Shown piece by piece: positions 45,097 through 53,440 of a DNA stretch of 64,000 nucleotides. A program made the position numbers and the translations under genes. How positions within the stretch are numbered: the stretch's first letter is position 1; each line of letters opens with the position of its first letter. Source of the stretch: Desulfobacterales bacterium (lineage in GTDB: Bacteria > Desulfobacterota > Desulfobacteria > Desulfobacterales > Desulfosalsimonadaceae); assembly GCA_034520365.1 (NCBI GenBank), contig JAXHNP010000003.1, positions 620,001-684,000 on the forward strand, written 5' to 3'. Under the pieces are notes generated by a model. The model had not been told where the DNA came from and searched no databases. It saw nothing but the letters and a program-made list of their open reading frames with translations.

Positions 45097-45471
45097 TCAG
45101 GTATCGGGAGCCTCAAAAATCCGATAGACCAGGCCGTTAACTTTTTCAAAATGATGATCGAAAGTCACAAGTTCCGCACCGGTTTCCATGGTTTGGGCGG
45201 CAATCCAAATGTCGTTTGAGGGTATTGGCGTCCCTTGTTCTTTGAGCCGGGCGGCAATCCTCGCATACCTGTCTGAGGTGATTTCAGTCAGATTGATGAT
45301 TTCTACGACCGGATGTTCAAGGAAGCGATTTAATTCCGCCATATTCTTTTCAAATCGGGAGCCCCTTCTGAAACCGAACAAAAGCTCCCCCAGCACAATA
45401 GGCGAGATAAAGATTGAATGCGAGCCCCTCCCGCAGTTCCCACGTAGGGTGGATAAGCGCAGCGCATCCAC
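45097..45471 (-). pseudogene. PIN-domain (VapC-type) toxin, 5'-truncated
   Basis: The frame contains IFISPIVLGELLFGFRRGSR, VEIINLTEITSDRYARIAAR, GTPIPSNDIWIAAQTMETGA and LVTFDHHFEKVNGL, i.e. the PIN-domain core with its central Glu and the later Asp residues (NDIWIAA; FDHHF). The N-terminal strand with the first catalytic Asp (LDTN-type) is missing. The first ~18 codons are instead read from a GGATAAGCGCAGCGCATCC-type repeat at about 45439-45473. No antitoxin gene remains. It is probably inactive. Confidence 0.75.
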
Positions 45472-45537
45472 CTAAATCGATAAGCCGCTTATGCGTGGGC
45501 TCACGGAACTTTTCCGCCTTATCCCGCCTGATTTTAT

Positions 45538-45680
45538 CCTAAATTGAGCGATTTTCAAGTTTGCCGCAGATACAAGGAAAATGCTGTCGAGCTATAGTAT
45601 AGTGGCCTATGCGAGACAGCATTTGACGCAGTAGATGCGGTGAAATTGAAAATCCCGGAGGGTTCCAAATTTTAAACTAA
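45538..45680. repeat. CCTAAATTGAGCG element, second large copy
   Basis: Matches the reverse complement of the element at 20988-21195 from its end through the hairpin to GGAGGGTTCCAAATTTTAAA; the other terminus is missing. The hairpin arms read AAATGCTGTC and GACAGCATTT, a paired change relative to AAATGATGTC/GACATCATTT. Together with flanking low-complexity DNA it fills the 45472-45835 gap. Confidence 0.8.
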
Positions 45681-45835
45681 AAAATGCTTCAACTCCTTCC
45701 CGGAGTTGGAGCAACGGGTGTCGGGAATTGGAGCGAGCCGAATTGATTGCCTTTTTTCAAGAGAAGACCTATTCCTAAATGCTGCTTGCTGGGTATTAAA
45801 AGCAATGTTCTGGCGTTAGACTGCAAAAAGAAAAT

Positions 45836-46138
45836 TTAATGAGGAGTTTTATAAAGATCGTCGTGGTCCAGGATGCGCAAAAGATTTATGGGGAAGGTCC
45901 AGTCCGGCGCGCCATTCTCCCGATAGGCCGAAGGTTCAAAGGATATCCGGTATTTTAAGTCCACACGAGCTGACCAGGCACTTGGATCATTGGCGATCCG
46001 CTCAATTTTCAGTCCAGGATGAAGGGGATTGGCTTCCAGAAACTTCAAACATTTGGCGATTTTTTTGATTAACGCCGGATTCTTTTTGAATTTTTCAAGA
46101 TCCGCGACGAACTTTTTATTCGGTATCAGTTCCGGCAT
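45836..46138 (-). CDS. RelE/ParE-superfamily toxin-like protein
   Basis: A 100-aa protein overlapping the upstream antitoxin-like gene by 23 bases, the usual toxin position. FVADLEKFKKNPALIKKIAK, LEANPLHPGLKIERIANDPS, WSARVDLKYRISFEP and LLRILDHDDLYKTPH follow the RelE/YoeB plan of two helices and a beta sheet with a basic/aromatic cleft, ending in the HDxLY motif. It probably cleaves mRNA at the ribosome or inhibits gyrase. Start 46138 (MPELIPNKKF) is preferred over 46156 because GAGGAA lies upstream. Confidence 0.75.
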   Translation of the reverse strand: MPELIPNKKFVADLEKFKKNPALIKKIAKCLKFLEANPLHPGLKIERIANDPSAWSARVDLKYRISFEPSAYRENGAPDWTFPINLLRILDHDDLYKTPH

Positions 46139-46379
46139 CGGCAAGTTCCTCGTCAAACCATTCCGGGAATGTGGCCGGTTCGGATTCTCTAGCCTCTTTA
46201 ATTTTTAATGTGCCGGCATCGCTGAGTTTGATACTGCGATATATTTCAACCGGAAAAAGCGTGATGGCCCCGCCGGGTGCCACTGTCAGCTCCAGGTGGG
46301 TTCCTGACCGGATACCTAAATCCTTTCGCACGGAAGCCGGCAAATTGATACTGCCTCTTTTGTCGATGGTTACGAGCAT
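46116..46379 (-). CDS. AbrB/MazE-type antitoxin
   Basis: An 87-aa protein. The SpoVT/AbrB swapped-hairpin domain is at the N-terminus (VTIDKRGSINLPASVRKDLG, IRSGTHLELTVAPGGAITLF), followed by an acidic C-terminal tail (EARESEPATFPEWFDEELAD) suited to wrapping a toxin. It should bind the promoter and neutralise the overlapping downstream toxin. Start 46379 follows AGAGGA; an upstream in-frame start at 46448 is less likely. Confidence 0.8.
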   Translation of the reverse strand: MLVTIDKRGSINLPASVRKDLGIRSGTHLELTVAPGGAITLFPVEIYRSIKLSDAGTLKIKEARESEPATFPEWFDEELADAGTDTE

Positions 46380-46529
46380 AATGTCCTCTTTTGGGAGATC
46401 GGTTAAAGCGTAAATTGCTTTAAAATTAAGATATGCAATAAATGTCAAAATGTCAAGATGACAAAATTATGTTTTTTCAATGTGATATTGATAGAGGAGT
46501 TGAATCGCAATTGGATAAGGCCATGTCGG

Positions 46530-46992
46530 TTAATTATCAAATGACTTGATTTTAATCTTGCCCATATTCTCCCATGGTTTTGGCGGTGTTACCCGCCATA
46601 ATATGAATTCAGTATTACCAATTTGAGTGGCAGCCCATACGGTAGTGATTTCTGATGGTATTTCCGGGGCTTTTTGAGGAAGACGAGAGCCTGACATAAT
46701 CTTCCATGCAAGAAAATTTGTTTTGGCGTCAATCAAAATAAATAAATGACGTTCGGGTTTGCCTGAATTTGTCAATTTCTTGATATTATCAGTTTTATCA
46801 AAACTCTTTTTTTATTTGATTTTCAAAGTATTCCAAATTAACCAAGCCACCGCCTCCGGAGTCTGTTAAACAGATTTTTGGCCCGGATGTTTCATATGAG
46901 AAACCGGCCTCAACATATAAGTCTTTACATATATAGTAAATACCATCGTGATTTACAGCATCATCTAAAAAAACCGATGAATCCCCTGTCGT
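46530..46992 (-). pseudogene. Unrecognised gene remnant, frameshifted in an A-rich run
   Basis: Two adjacent minus-strand frames look like one broken gene. The upstream piece (46992-46798) lacks a start and reads SVFLDDAVNHDGIYYICKDL through LTDSGGGGLVNLEYFENQIK. It stops just after a 7-A run. Shifting one base there continues into SFDKTDNIKKL and TNSGKPERHLFILIDAKTNF, LAWKIMSGSRLP, EITTVWAATQIGNTEFILWR, VTPPKPWENM. I do not recognise the family with certainty. The 5' part is lost near the CRISPR remnant. Confidence 0.5.
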
Positions 46993-47021
46993 TCAATCTC
47001 AGCCGATTTTGATCATTGGAT

Positions 47022-47130
47022 GTTTCAATCCTTGTTTTCCTGGAAGGTTCCCGTCAATAAATGCCTGCCCGCAGCGCGGCGGCATAGGCATAAAGTTTCA
47101 ACCCTTGGTTTTCCTGGAAGGGGTGGCGTC
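47022..47130 (-). CRISPR. Degenerate two-repeat CRISPR remnant
   Basis: Two imperfect repeats start at 47022 (34 nt) and 47095 (36 nt), 73 bases apart. Read on the minus strand they end in AAGGATTGAAAC and AAGGGTTGAAAC, the classic 3' end of many type I/III CRISPR repeats, after a shared CTTCCAGGAAAAC core. The single intervening spacer is ~39 nt (47056-47094). The repeats differ at several positions, so the array is inactive. A cas1 fragment lies 6 kb away at 53044-53224. The rest of 46993-47552 shows only the repeat at 47271. Confidence 0.6.
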
Positions 47131-47270
47131 TAAAGAAACAATCCACCTAATGGTAGAAGAAGTTAAATGCTGCGGTATTTGAAACAATAATTTCCTGAAA
47201 TAAATATTTAATTGAAGGTGGTCCCTAATTCAATATATTGTGGTCCAGATAAACCTATGAGAATGAGGAC

Positions 47271-47334
47271 TCTGTTTGGAGTGCTCAGCGGTCCTAAAAT
47301 TCGCATAGCTGAAGTTTATAGCCGCATGTTGCAC
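47271..47334 (+). repeat. 64-bp direct repeat, left copy
   Basis: Contains AGCGGTCCTAAAATTCGCAT and AGCTGAAGTTTATAGCCGCA with few changes from the copy at 50289-50352. The two copies flank the PAS-GGDEF gene in the same orientation. Confidence 0.85.
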
Positions 47335-47552
47335 TGAACCCCCCAATAAATGTCTCCCCGTCATTTCATATTTTACCATTGCCACCAATCCGTTCAATTC
47401 TTAATATATAGTAATAACAATCAGAAATATGTTTTACTCACAGGATGTTCAAGCAGATAGGCATCCCAAAGGGTTTATAAAGATACTTATTGGAAAACCA
47501 TTCAGGCCATATATTCCCGATGGACTTCTTGATCTAACCCCGGGAGCTCGTT

Positions 47553-49811
47553 ATGACGGATGAAAAGAAAAACATCCCCCGATCACTATCCAACGCGACC
47601 TCATTCCATGAGCCTTCACAAATCCACGAACAAGCAGAGCAAAAGGCCAAATCCATGCACCTTTCCGACATAGATGCCATGACGCGTGAAGAAATTCGGC
47701 AAATCGTTCATGAAATGCAGGTAAAGCAGCTCGAGGCCAATCTGCATGCCGAGCAATTGAGCAGCCAGCTTGAAAAAACCATTGCCCGGGCCGAGCTTTC
47801 GACGGCGTTGGACGCACTTTCTGCGCACCTGGCGATTACCAATGAAGCGGGAACAATTACAGCCGTAAACAGCGCCTGGAGACAATTTGCCCATTCTAAC
47901 GCGGCAATATTGTCCAAAACTGGTGAAGGTGTCAATTATTTTGATATATGCGACAACGCGATCGGCCCTGATGCCGAAAATGCCGCTGAATTTGCCAAAG
48001 GCATGCGAGCTGTTCTGGATGGCGGAAAAACCGATTTTGCGATGGAATATCCCTGTCATTCGAGCACAGAGCAGAGATGGTTTATCGGAAGGGTAACCCG
48101 GTTCGCGGCCAATGAGGAAACACGGCTGGTTGTCGTGCACGAAAATATAACGATGCGCAAGCAGGCCGAAGAGTTGCTGCGCGAAAGCGAAGAACGGTTT
48201 AAAACCATGTTTCGGGAATCTCCGGTTTCAATAATCGTTCACGACAAGAAGACCGGCGAGATAGTAGACGCGAATGAAGCCGCCTATACTGCCTATGGAT
48301 TTTCCTCGCTGGACGAACTCAAGGCCAATGAATTCTGGCTGGATTCCCCGTATTCTGCGAAAGAGGCGTTGGACTGGATTCATAAAACCGTTTCTGAAGG
48401 CATGCAGCGTTTTGAATGGATGAACCGCAAGGCAACGGGGGAAGTCTTCTGGGAGCAGGTCAGCCTGAGAGCGGTGACGATTAACGGTATCGACAGGATT
48501 CTGGCAACCAGTGTTGATATTACCGACCGGAAAAAGATGGAGGAGGCGCTGCAAAAGAGTGAAAAAAAATTCCGCCGCTTGTTTGAAGGATCAGAGGAGG
48601 GAATACTTGTAGCCCGCGGGGGTATTATCGAGTTCGCCAACCCTGCTTTGGAGCGCGTCCTGGGATATCCCACAGATAAAATTGTCTCAGACCCCTTTGT
48701 ATCTCTCATCCATCCTGATGATCGGGAAATGGTTCGTGATCGACACTTCAGGCGGATGCAGGACCAACCTTCTGAGGAATCCTATGAATTCAGGGCTATT
48801 ACCTCGGACGGGACTGTAAAATGGATCCATATAAATGCTCAGCTTATCGACTGGGATGACACCCCGGCAACCCTGAGCTTTCTCCATGACATCACGGATC
48901 GAAAGCATGCCGAACAGCGATTAATGGAAAGCGAAGAGCGGATGCGGGGCATTACGGAGTCAACAGGGGATGCGATCATCATGATGGATAACCAGGGCGC
49001 GATTTCTTTTTGGAATCCGGCGGCGACAGAAATACTGGGTTACCGGCCCGAAGAAGCCATCGGGCAAGACCTGCACGAAATGTTGGCGCCCGAACGCTAT
49101 CATGAAGCAGTAAAATCTAACTTACCGGCGTTTCTGGAAACGGGTTGGGGCAATCTGGTGGGGAAAAAATTAGAATTGTCGGCGTTGAACAAAAATGGGC
49201 ACGAGATCGCCGTTGCCCTTACGCTCTCGGCAGTTTTTCTCCAGGGGCAATGGCATGCAGTGGGTGTTCTCCGCGATATCACAGAACAGAAAAATATGGA
49301 AAAAGATCTGACCCGGCTGGCTGATACGGACGACTTGACGGGCCTTTTTAATCGCCGGGTATTTTTGGAAAGGCTTGCACATGAAATAAGCCGCTGCAAG
49401 CGTTACGGTAAGGCCGCCGTGCTGATGATGCTGGATTTGGACCATTTCAAAAAAGTCAACGACACCTATGGGCATGCCGGCGGGGATATGGTTCTTCGCG
49501 AATTTGCACGAATCCTCATGGAAACCGTTCGCGAAACGGACGTTTCCGGCCGCATGGGTGGTGAAGAATTTGCTGTGCTTTTGCCGGAAACAACAATCGA
49601 TGCTGCAATGCCGGTGGCGCGACGGATTTTGCACCTGATCCGGGAAAGTGCTGTAGTGATAGATGGCGAAGAGATCCGATTTACTGCCAGCATCGGCCTG
49701 GCACAGGTGCATGCAGATGACACCCACCCGGAGCCCATGCTTGCAAGGGCAGATGCGGCCATGTATCAGGCCAAGGACAAGGGACGGGATAGAGCGGAAA
49801 TAAAAAATTGA
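47553..49811 (+). CDS. Multi-PAS sensor diguanylate cyclase
   Basis: A 752-aa soluble sensor. A coiled-coil N-terminus (~40-85, MTREEIRQIVHEMQVKQLEA) precedes four PAS-type domains (~88-205, ~210-330, ~335-455, ~460-580; PAS marks include ITDRKKMEEALQKSEKKFRR and MESEERMRGITESTGDAIIM). The C-terminal GGDEF domain (~590-752) has GRMGGEEFAVLLPE with intact GGEEF and an RETD inhibitory I-site five residues before it. It should make c-di-GMP with product feedback. No transmembrane helix, so the stimulus is cytoplasmic (redox, gas or ligand). It lies between 64-bp direct repeats. Confidence 0.9.
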   Translation: MTDEKKNIPRSLSNATSFHEPSQIHEQAEQKAKSMHLSDIDAMTREEIRQIVHEMQVKQLEANLHAEQLSSQLEKTIARAELSTALDALSAHLAITNEAGTITAVNSAWRQFAHSNAAILSKTGEGVNYFDICDNAIGPDAENAAEFAKGMRAVLDGGKTDFAMEYPCHSSTEQRWFIGRVTRFAANEETRLVVVHENITMRKQAEELLRESEERFKTMFRESPVSIIVHDKKTGEIVDANEAAYTAYGFSSLDELKANEFWLDSPYSAKEALDWIHKTVSEGMQRFEWMNRKATGEVFWEQVSLRAVTINGIDRILATSVDITDRKKMEEALQKSEKKFRRLFEGSEEGILVARGGIIEFANPALERVLGYPTDKIVSDPFVSLIHPDDREMVRDRHFRRMQDQPSEESYEFRAITSDGTVKWIHINAQLIDWDDTPATLSFLHDITDRKHAEQRLMESEERMRGITESTGDAIIMMDNQGAISFWNPAATEILGYRPEEAIGQDLHEMLAPERYHEAVKSNLPAFLETGWGNLVGKKLELSALNKNGHEIAVALTLSAVFLQGQWHAVGVLRDITEQKNMEKDLTRLADTDDLTGLFNRRVFLERLAHEISRCKRYGKAAVLMMLDLDHFKKVNDTYGHAGGDMVLREFARILMETVRETDVSGRMGGEEFAVLLPETTIDAAMPVARRILHLIRESAVVIDGEEIRFTASIGLAQVHADDTHPEPMLARADAAMYQAKDKGRDRAEIKN

Positions 49812-49924
49812 TTAAAAAGCATCAAACCCGCATTCATCACATCTGAATTACCCCGATCCCCCCAAAAGGAGTCATGGATGAACATTGCATCATTCTTCGA
49901 ATGGATTGAACGACACCAACGGGC

Positions 49925-49993
49925 GAGGTCCATGGCGCCGAGGCCCTGATGCGATGGCGCCATCCGGTGCGGGGAAATATTCCGCCGGGGGAA
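49925..49993 (+). pseudogene. EAL-domain (c-di-GMP phosphodiesterase) scrap
   Basis: The frame EVHGAEALMRWRHPVRGNIP then PGE matches the signature EALxRWxHPxxGxIxPxxF of EAL domains, but nothing recognisable remains on either side. It follows the diguanylate cyclase gene by ~110 bases, so the intact ancestor may have ended in GGDEF-EAL or had a separate EAL gene. Confidence 0.65.
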
Positions 49994-50288
49994 ACTGAAA
50001 TTCCCGAAAACCTTGATCAGAGTAAAAAAGCACATCGGTCGAACCGGTGGCGTGGCGAGAACAAGCCCCATAGAGAAGCTCATCGGAGAGCTTATCCCCG
50101 TGAATGCATGTACTTAGCTTTTTTTGAAAATTTTGAAGCAAGTCCACAATCCTTGCCTTAATGTTGATCAATAATTTCAATAGGTGAGTGAAGAATGTAA
50201 AAAGGCGCCAGCAGCTATCCTGTAAAAATGGCGCATACAATATGTGGTAGTGACCTGCGGCGGACCAAAGGCCGGCATTACTGCCTTT

Positions 50289-50352
50289 TCTGTTTGAGAG
50301 TGCTGAGCGGTCCTAAAATTCGCATAGCTGAAGTTTATAGCCGCATGGTGCA
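50289..50352 (+). repeat. 64-bp direct repeat, right copy
   Basis: Same sequence as 47271-47334. It lies within an open frame (50228-50443, 71 codons; KIRIAEVYSRMVHFLKFDYP) with a Cys-rich start (CGSDLRRTKGRHYCLFC). This frame may be a remnant of a larger gene, part of which also exists at the left copy; I do not recognise it. The remainder of 49994-50597 holds no convincing gene. Confidence 0.8.
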
Positions 50353-50597
50353 TTTTCTGAAATTTGATTACCCAGAAAAATCCAGTGCCTATTATTTCGA
50401 TCCCTATTTCGATCGGGATAGACCAAGATTAATCTGTATATAAGCGGCATTCGCCGCCTACTATAGCAAACCGGCCAACCAAATTCTGAAAATTAAAGAA
50501 ACAAACTGGAGTTGTGACCATCTCGCTTTAAAACAGATAACGCACTTTGCTTTCCGGGGCGGGTACGGCAGGCGAGATTATCAACCGTTTCAGAACG

Positions 50598-50912
50598 TCA
50601 GAAGCCGGTGAGTAAAAAATCAAGTGCTGCAATTATCTCATCGCGCCGATCTTTAAGGGTGCCCGCCTTTTGCCCCATTGATTGGACCGAAATACCGGCT
50701 AACTCGGAGGTAGACATAATAACCAGGGTTTCATTGACCGTGAATTCGGGATTGAGATGCCGGAGAGGTTTTCCCGCAGCCGAGGCATTTATAAGAGGCA
50801 CAACCACTCGTGTTGCCAGCGTATCGAGCAAGTCGGCCTGAACATCGAGCAAATAAGGAATTTCTTGATTTGTTTCCGGGTTGGAATTTCCATACACATC
50901 GAATTGAGCCAT
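50598..50912 (-). CDS. ccdB: CcdB-family toxin
   Basis: A 104-aa CcdB (DNA gyrase poison): AQFDVYGNSNPETNQEIPYL, LLDTLATRVVVPLINASAAG, LNPEFTVNETLVIMSTSELA and the C-terminal IIAALDFLLTGF, whose last residues contact gyrase in E. coli CcdB. Length is standard (~101 aa). The start ATG overlaps the ccdA stop (TGATG). The pair looks complete and functional. Confidence 0.93.
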   Translation of the reverse strand: MAQFDVYGNSNPETNQEIPYLLDVQADLLDTLATRVVVPLINASAAGKPLRHLNPEFTVNETLVIMSTSELAGISVQSMGQKAGTLKDRRDEIIAALDFLLTGF

Positions 50913-51163
50913 CAAAATTTCTTCAAGCCTTCACTGAAAACACCTTTTGTCTGGATGCGATGATTGTAGGCCTCAATTGCATCTCGATTCTCTTTCTTCC
51001 ATTCATGCTGTTTTGCCTCGGCCAGCATTTCTATAAGATGATTTTCCAGAACATTTGAAAGGTTTATATGGAGCTCTTTTGCCTTCATGAGAAGATCGCT
51101 GTTGATGCTGAGATTGGCAGCCTTTTTTGGCGCGTTGGTGTTATAAAAATTAACTACTTTCAT
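50912..51163 (-). CDS. ccdA: CcdA-family antitoxin
   Basis: An 83-aa CcdA. The N-terminal ribbon-helix-helix domain (KKAANLSINSDLLMKAKELH) binds DNA and the C-terminal region (ENRDAIEAYNHRIQTKGVFS, then EGLKKF) is the toxin-binding tail. AAGGAGGTCAC before the ATG is a near-perfect ribosome site. It is co-transcribed with ccdB from a consensus promoter and probably represses itself through the TGCGCA repeats. Confidence 0.92.
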   Translation of the reverse strand: MKVVNFYNTNAPKKAANLSINSDLLMKAKELHINLSNVLENHLIEMLAEAKQHEWKKENRDAIEAYNHRIQTKGVFSEGLKKF

Positions 51164-51175
51164 GTGACCTCCTTG

Positions 51176-51194
51176 TGCGCAAAAATTATGCGCA
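51176..51194. promoter_or_regulatory. Candidate ccdAB operator
   Basis: Two TGCGCA palindromes separated by 7 A/T bases, between the promoter and the ribosome site. Confidence 0.5.
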
Positions 51195-51195
51195 T

Positions 51196-51224
51196 ATTAT
51201 ATCCATGTAAATGTATTTTGTCAA
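51196..51224 (-). promoter_or_regulatory. Consensus promoter of ccdAB
   Basis: On the minus strand TTGACA, exactly 17 bp, TATAAT: a perfect sigma-70 promoter, 33 bases before ccdA. Confidence 0.85.
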
Positions 51225-51626
51225 GATCTTGCTGTGAAAGTGCTGGAGATTCTTGAGTAGGAATAGTTATATTGGAAGGCTGGATCTCTAAAATCTGGGT
51301 CGATCAGAATCTCAGCCTTCCTTGCTAATATATTCATCAGCGGAGCCAGCCTGATAAATCAACATTGTAAAAAGAAAGAGTCAGCTATACATTAAAATGC
51401 AGCCATACCACATATGGTGGTTTCCATAGGCAGCAAATTTCGCTCTATCTGCCTTTTATCTTGTCACCATAATCGTTGTTGCAATTCCGATTTGACCTAT
51501 AGCTGGATTTTGGCATTCCCCACAGGCGTAATGATGACCTCTAAACGAAGTACCTAACTGTTCCATCACATATTAGACGCCGAGGCGGAGAAAGGTTGTT
51601 GACAATAGATGCCTCCAGCGATCTCT

Positions 51627-52268
51627 TTAGGGTAAACGTAAGAGCAAGATTAAGACGAAGGGGGTAGTGAGTATGCCGGGGGCAACACCAATTTTAATTG
51701 ATTCGCCCCCCCCGGAAAGCGACGGAATTAAAGGTTGCACCGCCCGCTTAAACGTCCAGATGATTGGAAATGCCAAAGGCCTGAGTGAAGCAAACCACGA
51801 TCTATCCTTTTTGCTCCGAATCTTTCTAAGCTGCCAGCGCCTCGGCATCAGCCGATCTCTTGTTCTTCCAGTTTTTTTCTTGTTGATAATAAGATCGCTG
51901 ATCCAAGGAATGCGGACTTCAATCCCATCAATGTTGACCGGGATTGAAGTTTTGTATGTAGGTTCAAACCGGAGTCCTGATGCGGCTGTGATAATATCAA
52001 TGCGTCTCGGAGCGACGCCTATTTGAAAAATAGTTCCATCTGTCTGAAGATCTTGCCTGGTCAGATTGTGCAAAAGCGCGCCGAAACAGCGCAATTCCCG
52101 AAGGACCGCTTCGGCGTTATCAGGCGACGGCATCACCCAGATATCGATGTCCATCGTGGCCAGGGGATAACCATGGGCGGCTTTTTCATCTACACTTGCT
52201 TTAAATGGGTACCCCTTTTTAGAATATGATTTCGCCGGTATCAGTAATCCCCAGAGCCTGTAATCCAT
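51627..52268 (-). pseudogene. Nucleotidyltransferase-like gene, frameshifted
   Basis: The middle of this frame is a clear minimal nucleotidyltransferase-like protein: AAHGYPLATMDIDIWVMPSP, LRELRCFGALLHNL, GTIFQIGVAPRRIDIITAAS, VRIPWISDLIINKKKTGRTR. The DIDIWV pair would bind metal. The usual N-terminal VGGxAV segment is missing or garbled, and after KKKTGRTRD the frame shifts: the native end DLADAEALAA is readable one frame over. The rest runs into non-conserved sequence. The 51225-51626 gap has no recognisable gene. Confidence 0.7.
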
Positions 52269-52294
52269 TAAAACTGCCCATACGATTGCAGAAA

Positions 52295-52831
52295 CTATCC
52301 CGTTGTTGAAAAATAATTGCTGACTTTTTCCTTCACCGTAAACCCGATTTTCTTTTTCGGCTCGCTTTCCGGGTTCAGCAGTTGGTCCAGCACTTCGAAT
52401 ACCACCTGAAACCGCTCATCCGTCTGTTTGCGTAATTCTTTAACTTCCTGCTTCAGTTCTTCACTGGCTGAAATCATGTGACGGATTTTCGTAAAGGTCC
52501 GCATGATTTCTATATTGACCTTGATGGCCCGATCACTATTTAAAACGCTTGAAAGCATGGCAACCCCTTGTTCTGTGAAAGCGAAAGGTTTATATCTTGC
52601 GCCGCCCCAACTTGAGGTCACAATTTGTGACCTCAAGTTGGTAAATTCCTCTTTGCTCATCTCGAACATGAAATCAGAAGGGAATCGATCGATATTTCTT
52701 CTGACCGCCTGTTTCAATACTTTTGTTTCGACCCCGTATAGTTCGGCAAGGTCTCTGTCGAGCATGACTCGGACACCGCGGATGAGATAGATTTTCGAAG
52801 CAATCGCTTCAGATGAAATCATTTCCGACAT
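52295..52831 (-). CDS. ORF6N (KilA-N-type) domain protein
   Basis: A 178-aa protein with an N-terminal ORF6N DNA-binding domain (~8-95): IYLIRGVRVMLDRDLAELYG, VETKVLKQAVRRNIDRFPSD, FMFEMSKEEFTNLRSQIVTS, YKPFAFTEQGVAMLSSVLNS. A helical/coiled-coil C-terminus follows (HMISASEELKQEVKELRKQT). ORF6N proteins come from phages and mobile DNA and occur widely as single chromosomal genes; function is thought to be regulatory. A 33-bp perfect palindrome lies inside the coding region and its 19-bp core recurs just upstream. AGAGG precedes the ATG. Confidence 0.88.
   Translation of the reverse strand: MSEMISSEAIASKIYLIRGVRVMLDRDLAELYGVETKVLKQAVRRNIDRFPSDFMFEMSKEEFTNLRSQIVTSSWGGARYKPFAFTEQGVAMLSSVLNSDRAIKVNIEIMRTFTKIRHMISASEELKQEVKELRKQTDERFQVVFEVLDQLLNPESEPKKKIGFTVKEKVSNYFSTTG
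52608..52640. promoter_or_regulatory. 33-bp perfect palindrome inside the ORF6N gene
   Basis: Arms 52608-52623 and 52625-52640 pair perfectly around one T. The core AGGTCACAATTTGTGACCT is identical to the site at 52877-52895. It encodes the TNLRSQIVTSS segment. Confidence 0.7.
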
Positions 52832-52876
52832 TTCAATCCTCTTCTTAATCCTAATCTGTTTGCAGCGAATTCTTTA

Positions 52877-52895
52877 AGGTCACAATTTGTGACCT
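52877..52895. promoter_or_regulatory. Candidate ORF6N operator
   Basis: AGGTCACAATTTGTGACCT, a perfect 19-bp palindrome 46 bases before the ORF6N start and identical to the core of the intragenic palindrome. Confidence 0.6.
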
Positions 52896-53043
52896 CCAAT
52901 TGCTTCAAAAAAACTGCGACAGCACATCATCATTCACCAATTCCCGGCCAAAGCCCTGTCCCCGTACTTAAATCCGGCGGAAAGCTCTCTGGCAGAAGGG
53001 GAAAAGATAGACGATGTTATTTTTCTGCCGGTAAACAGGTACG

Positions 53044-53224
53044 CCCTACACTGTGTTCCAAGGGCGAGGTTGACGGCCTGGGTGGAGAGCATGGCCTTGT
53101 TAGTCAAGAGAATGGATTCGACTTTTCGGGGGGATACGTCGAACTTCTTTTCTTCCTGCTTCAGCCTGAAAATCCCGTCTTTTTGAGTTACGAAAGTCCC
53201 GGGTGTATTTATGACAAGCTGCAT
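53044..53224 (-). pseudogene. cas1 remnant (N-terminus)
   Basis: From ATG 53224 the frame reads MQLVINTPGTFVTQKDGIFR, LKQEEKKFDVSPRKVESILL, TNKAMLSTQAVNLAL, the N-terminal beta domain of the CRISPR integrase Cas1. One base later the frame must shift to keep the expected LEHS, then it is lost; the catalytic C-terminal helical domain is absent. The next ~90 bases of the original frame are not conserved. Together with the repeats at 47022-47130 it shows that a CRISPR-Cas locus once existed in this region. Confidence 0.75.
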
Positions 53225-53399
53225 AGGCAAAAAACCGTGAAGTGATTAGCAGTGAGCGGATATCTTTTGAGAGCATGGCGTATTTTTTGACTTCGATCAA
53301 GGAAAAATCCATACGAGATGCGAAGATGTGAATAATAAGCCGGTTTTACCCTCATCCCGACCTTCTCTCAAAGGGAGAAGGAGACAGAAGGAAATTTAG

Positions 53400-53440
53400 A
53401 GTAAGATTAAGAGTAAGAGTAAGAGTAAGAGTAAGACGGT
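53400..53440. repeat. AGAGTA hexamer tandem array
   Basis: About five copies of AGAGTA/AGATTA directly after the map stop codon. A similar array is at 62088-62125 and isolated units occur near 51640 and 54755. Confidence 0.8.

Noticed and set aside
52934..53040. Continuation of the cas1 frame into RKITSSIFSPSARELSAGFK
   Set aside because: This part does not resemble Cas1 and lies past a frameshift; treated as unrelated sequence.
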